Source: Nocardia terrae
Lineage (GTDB): Bacteria > Actinomycetota > Actinomycetes > Mycobacteriales > Mycobacteriaceae
NCBI RefSeq assembly: GCF_009760405.1
Contig: NZ_WRPP01000006.1
Coordinates: 124,001-188,000, forward strand
DNA: 64,000 bases
Direction: 5' to 3'
Part shown: piece after piece, positions 17,801-25,149 of the stretch
How positions within the stretch are numbered: the first letter of the stretch is position 1
Layout: every line of letters begins with the position of its first letter
The notes under the pieces: generated by a model
What the model was told of the DNA's origin: nothing
Database searches by the model: none
The model's input: only the letters and a program-made list of their open reading frames with translations
Translations under genes and position numbers: made by a program

Positions 17801-18110
17801 GCCGATCCAGCACATCCTCGGGTTCGGCGCCCACTCGGATCAACGCGGCGAGCGCCCGCCCCGCATCGTCGGGATCCGTCGAATCCGACTGTGCCCGCAG
17901 ATAATTCCGCTCCCCACCGACCACCGCCATGAACACCGCGGTCCGCCGCCCGTACCGCCCACTCCCGGACAGTTCGCTCAGCACCCGCGCCAACCCCGGT
18001 GTCCCCGCCAGCCGCAACGCCTCCCGCGCTACCGCCGCCCGCCGCGCCGGCACCGACAGCGACGCGACCCCCTCCAACAACTCGATCCCCGAATCGGCCA
18101 TATCGGCCAC
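14808..18110 (-). CDS. Very large alpha-helical repeat (HEAT-like) protein
   Basis: 1,100 residues with no signal peptide or obvious membrane segment and no catalytic motif. It is almost wholly alpha-helical, made of degenerate repeats of paired helices (such as DPEVIGELLELLKRLRNEQD and ARVAVSSITACAYAIP), consistent with a HEAT/armadillo-like solenoid. Such proteins usually act as scaffolds; no partner can be named. Starts are GTG 18110 or ATG 18101, neither with a clear ribosome site. The upstream lipoprotein gene ends only 6 bp away, suggesting one transcript. Confidence 0.75.
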   Translation of the reverse strand: MADMADSGIELLEGVASLSVPARRAAVAREALRLAGTPGLARVLSELSGSGRYGRRTAVFMAVVGGERNYLRAQSDSTDPDDAGRALAALIRVGAEPEDVLDRLPSLSRRGRQRVYRALAHGNREVLADAMAPRVRALYGDGEAARILAFCSAKVVTELLPELAYAATHRSALGHRHIGVLVDYVSERAADAGKDEWRELWQWLTADVHAAAGYDPARLLTLAAQAVTLIPVSALKPVAGLLARHDPDAVCELILHPSGRGRELAGPAVWRALRTLPDDRLERLYEACAPHERRRFLRLLSPARRTAIAGPLLTRPGLGPAATDLVALDALPGREHAAIARELLARPGGADIPEIAELLTARLPWPEAKPALAEAIRRPEAEDRARAYPGLVTAAVGSHDPEVIGELLELLKRLRNEQDPVRRSALHAVTTIPPALLETGHLPALEQLAGDALQARDRSYQSVATIGTLTRTLLLRGAQTGDSAFTDTALRLTTRLAEQSAPLNLTGLHHNLPRGMEHRLFAALRPRLLDDAARDRWALTLELADGLWRRAYALTELQDLVLNACTAHDDSTVRRAVRLALAAPATRDAHLDDLLRRDRSLIALPEVQAVIAGRRTDLLDTVLAGATSGRFLSKKIRFVPSFDTGFDRWTPRQVDRYAALLDTYARSPKASVAERAGAVRRLGLLPGTFDRLLPYIRTNDLTVAEAALTALGRSEEPERAIAVLAAHTGDDKARVAVSSITACAYAIPPDRLSSTLAPLLDSPKITAVKEGVRLLAVLHAPDAMAIVRARWDRPDAHRDIRRAAVFAAHRLLDREEAWQLIAEAATDPEVAGAIMDLPPRQLPVPQRERFAAFLRDLAAGPDHRVAVAALNALTRWHRWSPADTSTVLVDRFTDLSELGLWTAAMRAILARVAAQGDPGILLTVIDRLPDTVLPGRDLPARQRLSMLLKWLSTTVRNNDAARPVAAPVIERLVADPLWHGQLIELAIAAVRWTEAEPTVAAVEGLSAMASGALTGLPAEQFSARLPHDLGGGPAELLAPIATALAASRTASSALVAVALTARCGSALGWPTPWPDLLTSLRAHPDVDVRRGASAVYTAPE

Positions 18111-18116
18111 CGTACG

Positions 18117-18521
18117 TCAGGACAGCAGTCGGAGGACGTCCACCGGGCTCCCTCGAAGCGTGCATTCCTGGTAAGGCGTCGGGTCCGTGGCGATTTCGCC
18201 GCAGTCCCAGGTGCCGGCGGTGCGGGTCGTCACCGGAACCTGATATCCCCGATGGTTCCAGTCGGGGTACTGATGGGAGTAGGCCCATGCTGCTTCCATT
18301 GCCCGGCCGCAAACTCCGGGGTCGTCGTTCATCCCGTATGCCTTCACTGCCAGACCGCTCGGTCCGGCGCCGCAGGAAAACCATTCCGGCGCGGACACAT
18401 TGCCGCCGGGAGCCGGGAAGATCCCGGGGCGAGAGTTCTGCAGTGGATAACATGCGGTGAGGCCGGCGACCAAGGCCGCACCGGTGATGGCGAACGCGAT
18501 TCGCGAAGTGGGTGATCTCAT
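18117..18521 (-). CDS. Small predicted lipoprotein, function unknown
   Basis: 134 residues with a lipoprotein signal: a charged start, a hydrophobic stretch, then AGLTAC with Cys24 as the lipidation site. The mature part has four further cysteines and no domain I recognise. It ends 6 bp before the gene for the 1,100-residue helical protein and is probably co-transcribed with it. Confidence 0.7.
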   Translation of the reverse strand: MRSPTSRIAFAITGAALVAGLTACYPLQNSRPGIFPAPGGNVSAPEWFSCGAGPSGLAVKAYGMNDDPGVCGRAMEAAWAYSHQYPDWNHRGYQVPVTTRTAGTWDCGEIATDPTPYQECTLRGSPVDVLRLLS

Positions 18522-18610
18522 TCCAGCAATGCTCGTCGCACGCGGGTTAGCGGACTGGACCGCGAACGGTTAAGGAATGGATAGGAACCGGGAGACCGGG
18601 TCGGCCCCGC

Positions 18611-19342
18611 CTAGCGCGTCGATCGGACCGTGGTCTCCGGGATGCCCTCGCGTGCGTGTTCTTGCCGTCGCGCCCAGTAACCGATGGCCGCGAAGGCGGT
18701 ATAGGCGAACGCCGACAGGATCGTGGGCAGGCTCGCGGGGATCAGGTCGTGGAAGTAGCCGTGGTGCACGGTGTTCGCGTCGTTCGGGTTGAACTGGGCC
18801 CAGAGCCGGTGGGCGGCGGCGAGCAGACTGATGAGGGCGCTCGCGAAAAGCAGTGAGAGCGCGGTTCTTTCGAAGCCGGTCAGGGTGCGCAGCCGCAGCG
18901 CGGGGATGGTGACGGCGAAGACGGCGGTATTGGTGGCCATGGCGATCGCCGCGACGGTGATCGCGAGCAGCGAGCCCCACCCGTGCCAGGTGTGCAGGCT
19001 GCGCAGCAGGGCGTAGGCGATGCCGACCACGACGCCGATGCCGAGGGAGACGTACGCGGGCCGGGTGAGCTTGTGCTGCCCCATCGCCCGGGTGAGGTGG
19101 GCGGTGATGCCGATGCAGGCGGTGACCACGAGCGCGTAGCGGAGCAGATCGGCCTCGCTGGGCGGAACCCGCAGCGGCGCCGGGTATTCGTCACCGATCC
19201 AGTCGGCGCTGTAGAGGGCGAGTGCGGCGATCGCGATGGTGAGCGCGCGGGTGCGCGGGTCCCGCCACTGGGTGGCGCGCAGCGCGGCCACCACGGCGGC
19301 AAACCCTGCCGCACAGGCGAACAGGACATCTTGGGCGTTCAT
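18611..19342 (-). CDS. Polytopic membrane protein, about seven segments
   Basis: 243 residues with roughly seven hydrophobic helices spread over the whole length and a charged C-terminal tail (WARRQEHAREG). I do not recognise a transporter or enzyme signature. The start overlaps the stop of the upstream DNA-binding gene (ATGA at 19339-19342), so both are translated as a pair. Such tight coupling suggests that the membrane protein senses something or is a target of the regulator. Confidence 0.7.
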   Translation of the reverse strand: MNAQDVLFACAAGFAAVVAALRATQWRDPRTRALTIAIAALALYSADWIGDEYPAPLRVPPSEADLLRYALVVTACIGITAHLTRAMGQHKLTRPAYVSLGIGVVVGIAYALLRSLHTWHGWGSLLAITVAAIAMATNTAVFAVTIPALRLRTLTGFERTALSLLFASALISLLAAAHRLWAQFNPNDANTVHHGYFHDLIPASLPTILSAFAYTAFAAIGYWARRQEHAREGIPETTVRSTR

Positions 19343-19719
19343 CCGATCAGACCCTTCACGACTTGTTCCGTACGGCTCGGTCGAGGTTCGGGCTCGGCGC
19401 CGGTCAGCAATCTCCTCGTCACTTCATCGGCCAACTGGCTGTTGCTCGCGGTGCGCAGAATCTCGGGAATCGAGGAGCGGGCCGTGACGATCGGCAGATG
19501 CACCTGCTCGGGCCTGACCAGCCCGGCCTGCACCAAACCTTCGACAGGACTCACCCCATAGGCGTCACAGAACTCCAGGATAGTGCCCGCCACAGGCGAA
19601 TCGGTCTTGGTCAGGTGCCGTCGGACCCGATTGTGATCGGTGCCCATCCGCTGCGCGATCGCACGGTCACCGGCACCGCCGGTTACGGTGTCCACCCATT
19701 TGCCAAAATCGCTCTCCAC
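19339..19719 (-). CDS. Helix-turn-helix (XRE-like) regulator
   Basis: 126-residue cytosolic protein with a helix-turn-helix-like region near the N-terminus (GDRAIAQRMGTDHNRVRRHL) followed by FCDAYGVSPVEGL, typical of Cro/C1-type regulators. The start GTG 19719 is inferred from where family-like sequence begins; the frame is open up to 19866 but that part looks non-coding. It is coupled to the membrane protein gene downstream. Targets are unknown. Confidence 0.65.
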   Translation of the reverse strand: MESDFGKWVDTVTGGAGDRAIAQRMGTDHNRVRRHLTKTDSPVAGTILEFCDAYGVSPVEGLVQAGLVRPEQVHLPIVTARSSIPEILRTASNSQLADEVTRRLLTGAEPEPRPSRTEQVVKGLIG

Positions 19720-19957
19720 GTCTCCAGTATGGGACAGATCTGATACAGCCACAATCCGCAATCTAGCAGGCAATTTGTGAGTTTGCGTGATCAGGCTCTC
19801 ATCAATTTTGAACCAGGTGGCTTGACGGTGGTTCAGATTTGATGCCAGTCTGGATTTGGTCAGCAACCGGATAGCTAATGGATGGCGCCGGGAATGCTGA
19901 GTGAGCGCGGTGCGTCAGGGCCCGGCTCGAATCCGACAAGAAATCTGAGGAGGTTTC

Positions 19958-20407
19958 ATGAACAAGCGTGTGAAAGTCATCGCCGCCTCGGTGGCGGCAG
20001 TCGGCGCGATCGGCGCGGGCGCGGCGGCAGGTAGCCATTTCACCCACCGGAACATCGCCGATTCCAGCACAACCACCACGGTGACCGAACGTCCCGCGCA
20101 GCCGGCCGGCCAGGGCAACCCGACGCAGGTCCCGGCCGACACCGCCCGACCGGGCAAGCCCGCCCCGGTCACTCGGCAACCTCAGATCCAGCCGACCCGC
20201 CCGCCGGTGACCACGCAGCCCGGTCGTCCCGGCAATCCCCAGAACCCGAGCGTCGAGATCCCGCAGGGCGGCGGCATGACCGGTGGACAGCCCGATGGCG
20301 GTGGCATGACCGGCGGCCAGCCGGGCGGCGAGTGGCAGCCGGAGAGCGGTGGCGGCGGCATGACCGGTGGTCAGCCGGACGGTGGCGGCATGACCGGTGG
20401 TCAGTAG
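19958..20407 (+). CDS. Secreted protein with Gly-Gly-Met-Thr-Gly-Gly-Gln repeats
   Basis: 149 residues. An N-terminal hydrophobic segment (about 7-26) could be a signal peptide or anchor. A Pro/Thr/Gln-rich stretch (40-100) follows, then four copies of GGGMTGGQ. There is a very good ribosome site (GAGGAGG) 5 nt before ATG 19958. It ends 22 bp before the response-regulator gene. A lipoprotein on the other side of the two-component system (22493-23032) carries a closely related repeat, so the two may act together at the envelope. No known family recognised. Confidence 0.72.
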   Translation: MNKRVKVIAASVAAVGAIGAGAAAGSHFTHRNIADSSTTTTVTERPAQPAGQGNPTQVPADTARPGKPAPVTRQPQIQPTRPPVTTQPGRPGNPQNPSVEIPQGGGMTGGQPDGGGMTGGQPGGEWQPESGGGGMTGGQPDGGGMTGGQ

Positions 20408-20429
20408 GGCGTGCGAGAGGCGCGGTGAC

Positions 20430-21125
20430 ATGTCGAATGACGTGGTGCTGGTCGTCGACGACGACGCCCGGGTATTGGCTTCGGTGGCACGGGGATTGCG
20501 GCTGTCGGGGTTCACTGTCGCGACCGCCACGGATGGGGCGTCCGCACTGCAGTCGATGGCCACCTGTCCGCCTGCCGCGGTGGTACTCGACCTGAACATG
20601 CCCGGTCTGGACGGGGTTCAGGTGGTGACGGCGCTGCGGTCGCTGGGCAACGAGGTGCCGATCTGTGTGCTGAGTGCCCGATCGGAGGTCGGCGACCGCA
20701 TCTCGGCGCTGACCGCGGGCGCGGACGACTATCTGACCAAGCCGTTCCACCTGGGCGAGTTGGTGGCCCGGTTGCAGGCGCTGCTGCGCCGCAGCGGCGT
20801 GAGCGCGACTGTCGATCCTTGCGCCGAGGTCGCGGTGGGTGAGCTCACCGTCCAGATCGGTGCACGCCGCGCTTACGCCAACGGCGTATTACTCGACCTG
20901 ACCAAGCGGGAGTTCGATCTCCTGGCCGCGCTGGCAGCGGTGCCCGGCCAGGTCTTCAAGCGCACCGAATTGCTCAGCGACGTCTGGGGATACACCTTCG
21001 AGACGCAGACCAAGGTCGTCGACGTGTTCGTGTCCTACCTGCGCGGCAAGATCGAGGCGACCGGGTGTCCCCGTGTGCTGCACACCGTGCGCGGGGTCGG
21101 CTATGTGCTACGGACCGAGCCGTGA
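20430..21125 (+). CDS. OmpR-family response regulator, PrrA-like
   Basis: 231 residues. The receiver domain has the acidic pocket D10/D11/D12, phosphoacceptor Asp54 in LDLNMPGLDG, and Lys104 in DYLTKPF. A winged-helix DNA-binding domain (about 130-231) ends HTVRGVGYVL. The sequence is strikingly close to mycobacterial PrrA (shared VLSARS, TKREFDLLA, LRGK and RVLHTVRGVGYVLR segments). ATG 20430 is chosen as the natural start of the receiver fold. The stop overlaps the kinase start (GTGA), as in prrAB. Confidence 0.9.
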   Translation: MSNDVVLVVDDDARVLASVARGLRLSGFTVATATDGASALQSMATCPPAAVVLDLNMPGLDGVQVVTALRSLGNEVPICVLSARSEVGDRISALTAGADDYLTKPFHLGELVARLQALLRRSGVSATVDPCAEVAVGELTVQIGARRAYANGVLLDLTKREFDLLAALAAVPGQVFKRTELLSDVWGYTFETQTKVVDVFVSYLRGKIEATGCPRVLHTVRGVGYVLRTEP

Positions 21126-22360
21126 AGCGGACCATCTCGCTGCAGACCCGCGTCGCGATCGCCTGCGCGTCGGTCGCGGTGCTGGTGATCTGTGCCATGG
21201 CAGCGGTATTCGTGCTGGTGGCCAAGACCGACACCGGCCGCCAGCTCGACGACATCGCCCGGTCGCTGTCCGTCACGACGGACGATTCGGTCCCGGAGCC
21301 GACGCCGTCCAGCCCGCCGCGTCTGGTGGTACTCGAGGATGCTTCCGGGTACGTGTGGGAGTTGCCGGCTTCCGGCAAAGAAGTCGCGGTCACTACGGCC
21401 GTGCCCAAATCGCTGGTGGCACAGGTGGTATCGCAGAAGACCCACCGTATTCTCGGGGCGGCCGTCGTCGCGGTCCTGGTGGCGACCGTCCTGGGCTGGT
21501 GGGTGGCGCGCCGGGCGGTACTGCCGCTGCGCGAGTTGACGACCGCCACCCGTGACGTGGGTTCGAAACTGCAACTGGAGGTTTCGCCACGCGGCGGTAC
21601 CACCGAGACCGCGGAACTGGCCGCCGCCATGAACGAGATGCTGGATCGCATCGCCGAGGAACGCCGCACCACCGCCGACACGCTCTCCGCCGCACGCGAC
21701 TTCGCCGCGACCTCCGCCCACGAGCTGCGCACACCGCTGACCTCCATGCGCACCGACCTGGAAGTCCTGTGCTCACTGCCGCTTCCGGAGCGGGACCGGA
21801 CCGAGATCCTCCACGACGTGCTCAACACCCAGCGCGTCGTGGAATCGACCCTGTCCGCCCTGGAATGCCTGGCGCGGGGCGAGATGATCACCGAATCCGA
21901 CTGGGAGGAAATCGATCTCGACGAGCTCATCGACCAGGTCGCCGAGGCGGCCCATCGCTCGCATCCGGGAACGAAGGTCGCGTCCCTGCGGGCCGAGCCG
22001 TTGTACATCCGTGGCCTGAGCGCCGGGATCCGGCTGATTCTCGACAACGCCATCACCAACGCGGTCCGGCACGGCGGGGCGACACGCATCGAAATCGACG
22101 CTCGCCCAACGGGAGACGGTCTGATCACCGTATCCGCGGACGACAACGGCACCGGCGTGCCACCGCTCGACCGCGAGCGCGTGTTCCACCGCTTCGTCCG
22201 CGGAACGACCGAAACACCCGGGAGCGGACTGGGATTGGCCCTGATCGAACAGCAGGCCAGGCTGCACGGCGGAAGTGTCCGGCTCACCGACAGCCCGCTG
22301 GGCGGCGCCCGGCTCGAGGTCACCCTCGCCGTTCGGTCTGCCCCGAGCCCGAGGACCTGA
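21122..22360 (+). CDS. Sensor histidine kinase, PrrB-like
   Basis: 412-residue membrane kinase partner of the preceding regulator. Two transmembrane segments (about 11-34 and 110-128) enclose a short 75-residue extracytoplasmic sensor loop. HAMP (about 130-180), a dimerisation domain with His200 in SAHELRTPL, and an ATPase domain follow. The ATPase domain has an N-box (LDNAITNAVRHGG), a G1 box (DDNGTGVP) and a G2 box (GSGLGLAL). GTG 21122 overlaps the regulator stop. The signal is unknown. Confidence 0.9.
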   Translation: MKRTISLQTRVAIACASVAVLVICAMAAVFVLVAKTDTGRQLDDIARSLSVTTDDSVPEPTPSSPPRLVVLEDASGYVWELPASGKEVAVTTAVPKSLVAQVVSQKTHRILGAAVVAVLVATVLGWWVARRAVLPLRELTTATRDVGSKLQLEVSPRGGTTETAELAAAMNEMLDRIAEERRTTADTLSAARDFAATSAHELRTPLTSMRTDLEVLCSLPLPERDRTEILHDVLNTQRVVESTLSALECLARGEMITESDWEEIDLDELIDQVAEAAHRSHPGTKVASLRAEPLYIRGLSAGIRLILDNAITNAVRHGGATRIEIDARPTGDGLITVSADDNGTGVPPLDRERVFHRFVRGTTETPGSGLGLALIEQQARLHGGSVRLTDSPLGGARLEVTLAVRSAPSPRT

Positions 22361-22492
22361 TCAATGCTCCCGGCGGACTGCCGGGGCGCTTTGGCGGCGC
22401 GCGTGAGCACGGCGACCACGCAGACGGAAGTCGGGCATGGTGTTGATCCTCACTGACGAATGGCTCGAATTGATTGGGCCACTACAGTTTCC

Positions 22493-23032
22493 TCACCCTT
22501 CGGGCTGGCCGCCGCCCATGCCGCCGGTGTCGGGCTGGCCGCCGCCCGTGCCGTCCGTAGTGGGCTGGCCGCCTCCCATGCCGCCGCTTTCGGTCGGCTG
22601 ACCGCCGCCCATGCCGCCGCCGGTGTCGGGTTGGCCGCCGCCCATGCCGCCGCCCGTGTCGGGCTGTCCGCCACCCGGGGACTGGACGGGTACGCAGACC
22701 CACTTCGCGCCGGTCCACTGCCATTGCCCGAGTCCCGCACCGTCATAGGGACATGGATCGCCCGCCTTGGGTGTGGTGTCGGCGGGCTTCGACGTGGCGG
22801 GCGGCTGTGCGGGACCGGTGGTCCGAGCCGGCGGTGGCGCGGGGTTCGATGTCTGGTTGGGTGGCGCTGACGTGGTGGAGGTTGTGGTCGAAACGGTGGC
22901 GCTCGTGGTCGACGAGGTGGTCGGGTTCTTGTCCGAGCCGCTGTCGGAGTGACCGCAGGCGGTGATCGCGACCGTTGTGGCGGCGAACGCGGTGGCCAGG
23001 TAGGCCCATCGAAGACTTCGCTGTGGGGACAT
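22493..23032 (-). CDS. Lipoprotein with Gly-Gly-Gly-Gln-Pro repeats
   Basis: 179 residues. The lipobox ITAC lies after a hydrophobic signal. Then come a long Thr/Ser/Pro-rich linker, a small Trp/Cys segment (PCPYDGAGLGQWQWTGAKW) and a C-terminal tail with six GGGQP motifs, several as GGMGGGQP. The repeat echoes GGGMTGGQ in the protein at 19958. ATG 23032 lies 2 bp after the stop of the small gene upstream. It is the last gene of a three-gene transcript converging on the two-component system. Confidence 0.72.
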   Translation of the reverse strand: MSPQRSLRWAYLATAFAATTVAITACGHSDSGSDKNPTTSSTTSATVSTTTSTTSAPPNQTSNPAPPPARTTGPAQPPATSKPADTTPKAGDPCPYDGAGLGQWQWTGAKWVCVPVQSPGGGQPDTGGGMGGGQPDTGGGMGGGQPTESGGMGGGQPTTDGTGGGQPDTGGMGGGQPEG

Positions 23033-23034
23033 TC

Positions 23035-23178
23035 TCAACGCCCCGCGGCCGCTGCCCAGATGGCGCTCAATCCGCCGTCCCAGATGGCGTCGAGGCCGTG
23101 CACGACCGTGTAGAAGGCCGGGGTGTAGGCGAAGGCGTTCAGTACGGAATTCATTCCCTCGCAGAAGGCTTGGTTCAT
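23035..23178 (-). CDS. 47-residue small protein
   Basis: Short frame between two secreted-protein genes: 19 bp after the stop of the 360-residue protein and 2 bp before the lipoprotein start. The product (starting MNQAFCEGMNSVLNAFAYT) is hydrophobic-aromatic without a clear signal peptide. An AAAGG stretch about 12 nt upstream could be a ribosome site. Position rather than similarity supports it. No function can be given. Confidence 0.5.
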   Translation of the reverse strand: MNQAFCEGMNSVLNAFAYTPAFYTVVHGLDAIWDGGLSAIWAAAAGR

Positions 23179-23197
23179 TGTCTCGACTGCCTTTCGC

Positions 23198-24280
23198 TCA
23201 GTTCCAGTAGGTGGGTGGTCGATTCGGGAAGCCGTACAACGGAAGTCCGGTGTTGAAGCCGGTGCCGACGTCGCGGGCGTGCTGGATGGTGGCCCGCGAA
23301 CCCGGAACGCTGCTGTGGCCCTGCGACATCGTGGTGGTGGACAGCTGGATGTTGAGCGGGAACAGGTGCGGCTGATCCACGTGGAAGGAGATCGACAGGT
23401 CATCGCACGACGCCGAGACGGTGCGCGGATAGTCGAACGGACCGATCTGCTCGGCCGGTGACGACATCGAATCCCAGTCCGTCTGTTCATAACTCCGTGG
23501 TTCGCACATGGTCAGCGCCCCATCGGCCGCGGTGTGCGCGAGCACCCCGCGTGTCTTGCCGTCCGCCTCGGGAAACACGAACAGCTGATCCGCCGACCCA
23601 TCCGGATTCCCGGACTGGGCGTAGTCGTAGCCGACATGGCCCGGGCCGAGCAGGAATCCGCCGGCCATCCGTTCCTGTTCGCCCACCCAGTGATTCACCT
23701 CGGTGAACTCCGAATGCCCCGGGAACTTGACCCGGCCGTTGATATCGGCGGTGGCGATGGAGGACGCCCAGAACACTTTGGTGCCGTCCCAGTCCACCGG
23801 ATCCATCGCGGCGCCCGGGTGGGTGTTGGTGTACCAGAGGTCGGCGACGGTATCCATATTGTCGTAGGTCAGGTGCCAGGCTTGTTTCTCGTCGTCCCAC
23901 ACGAAGTGCAGGATGGCGCTGTCGATGGTCGGCGCGGTGGTGACGTGCACCGGGCTCGCGGGGTATTCCACCAGGTTGCGGTAATCGCCTTGTGGATCGT
24001 TGAGATTGAGGTTGTTCATGTAACCCCATTTGACCCCGGCCATGCCGTGGTTCAGATAGGTGAACTGGAAAAGTCCGAGCCCGTGCGGATCCTGGGCATG
24101 GAACCATCCGAAATCCAGAATGTAGTCCCCGGCCGTCATATCCTGGGCCGTGGCGGGCCGTAGGGGAGTCGGCACATCGTCGATCGCTCCCGCTGTCCCG
24201 GCGGATCCCATGCTCGAGCCTGCAGAGCACACGGCTACGGCGATGACCACGGCCAACCTGCTGGAAATCCTCCCGCGCAT
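23198..24280 (-). CDS. Secreted protein of unknown function
   Basis: 360 residues with a signal peptide cut near GTAGA (about residue 32). The mature part is rich in aromatic residues, Asp and Asn (for example GYMNNLNLNDPQGDY and HLTYDNMDTVADLWY) and looks like an extracellular beta-rich domain, perhaps lipocalin- or CrtC-like, but I cannot assign a family. One cysteine pair (MCEPR...SCDDL) could form a disulfide. ATG 24280 has AAGGGA nearby. It is first in a transcript with the 47-residue gene and the lipoprotein. Confidence 0.7.
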   Translation of the reverse strand: MRGRISSRLAVVIAVAVCSAGSSMGSAGTAGAIDDVPTPLRPATAQDMTAGDYILDFGWFHAQDPHGLGLFQFTYLNHGMAGVKWGYMNNLNLNDPQGDYRNLVEYPASPVHVTTAPTIDSAILHFVWDDEKQAWHLTYDNMDTVADLWYTNTHPGAAMDPVDWDGTKVFWASSIATADINGRVKFPGHSEFTEVNHWVGEQERMAGGFLLGPGHVGYDYAQSGNPDGSADQLFVFPEADGKTRGVLAHTAADGALTMCEPRSYEQTDWDSMSSPAEQIGPFDYPRTVSASCDDLSISFHVDQPHLFPLNIQLSTTTMSQGHSSVPGSRATIQHARDVGTGFNTGLPLYGFPNRPPTYWN

Positions 24281-24566
24281 ATGAATTCCCTTGCCTCCTC
24301 GGTCGAATGCGGAATACCGTAGCCGCTGGTCCTCGATTCGCGACTCTCCTGCGATCGTGTCGCCGTACCGGGAGAACATTCGACTTCGAGATCGAATGAC
24401 CCCGAATTTCCTGGAGAAAGATCCTGATTTTTCGAATCGAGGCCAATTTCTTTTCGAAACAATGCGATTCACCGAGAGAGCGTTCGAAGTGAGTGGCCGT
24501 CATCCGGGCCGTCCCGAGTCGACCCGGCAGTGATGGGACAACCATCCCGTCATTTACGATGGGTGC

Positions 24567-25139
24567 ATGGCGCGTTGGGAACCCGGGGCACGGGAGCGGC
24601 TGGTTCTGGCCGCGGTCGATCTGTTCACCGAGCAGGGGTACGACGCCACGACTGTCGCGCAGATCGCCGAGCGCGCCGGGGTCACCAAGAGCACCTTCTT
24701 TCGCCATTTCCCGGACAAACGAGATCTGCTGGTTGCCGGACAGGAGACGTTGAGCCGGCTGTTGTCCGAGGGGATCGCCGAAGCGCCGGAGGCCGTGACT
24801 CCGCTGGAGGCCGTCGCGGGCGGGCTCGAACGCGCGTCGAGTGCGATGGGGCCGATGAACCACGAAATCGCGCCTCGGGTGACGGCCGCGATCGCCGCCA
24901 ATGTCGAACTTCAGGAACGCGATGCGCTCAAACAGGTGGGTCTCGCCGCAGCCATGAACGACGCGTTGATCGCTCGCGGCGTGCCCGACCACATCGCCCA
25001 CGTCGCAAGCGAACTCGGTGTCCTCGCCTTCAAACGAGGCTTCGCCCAATGGCTCGAGGGCGATCGGGAGGCCGCGTTGGCGCCCTATACCCTGGCAGCG
25101 CTGGAGGAACTGCGGTCGGCGACCCGAACCCTCAGTTGA
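24567..25139 (+). CDS. TetR-family transcription regulator
   Basis: 190 residues. The N-terminal TetR helix-turn-helix is clear (AAVDLFTEQGYDATTVAQIA, then AGVTKSTFFRHFPDK, about residues 15-55). The rest is an alpha-helical ligand domain that I cannot match to an inducer. It is divergent from the secreted-protein operon starting at 24280, with 286 bp between them, so it may control that operon. An imperfect ACCATC/GATGGGT dyad just before its start is a weak operator candidate. Confidence 0.88.
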   Translation: MARWEPGARERLVLAAVDLFTEQGYDATTVAQIAERAGVTKSTFFRHFPDKRDLLVAGQETLSRLLSEGIAEAPEAVTPLEAVAGGLERASSAMGPMNHEIAPRVTAAIAANVELQERDALKQVGLAAAMNDALIARGVPDHIAHVASELGVLAFKRGFAQWLEGDREAALAPYTLAALEELRSATRTLS

Positions 25140-25149
25140 GCAACGGTTT

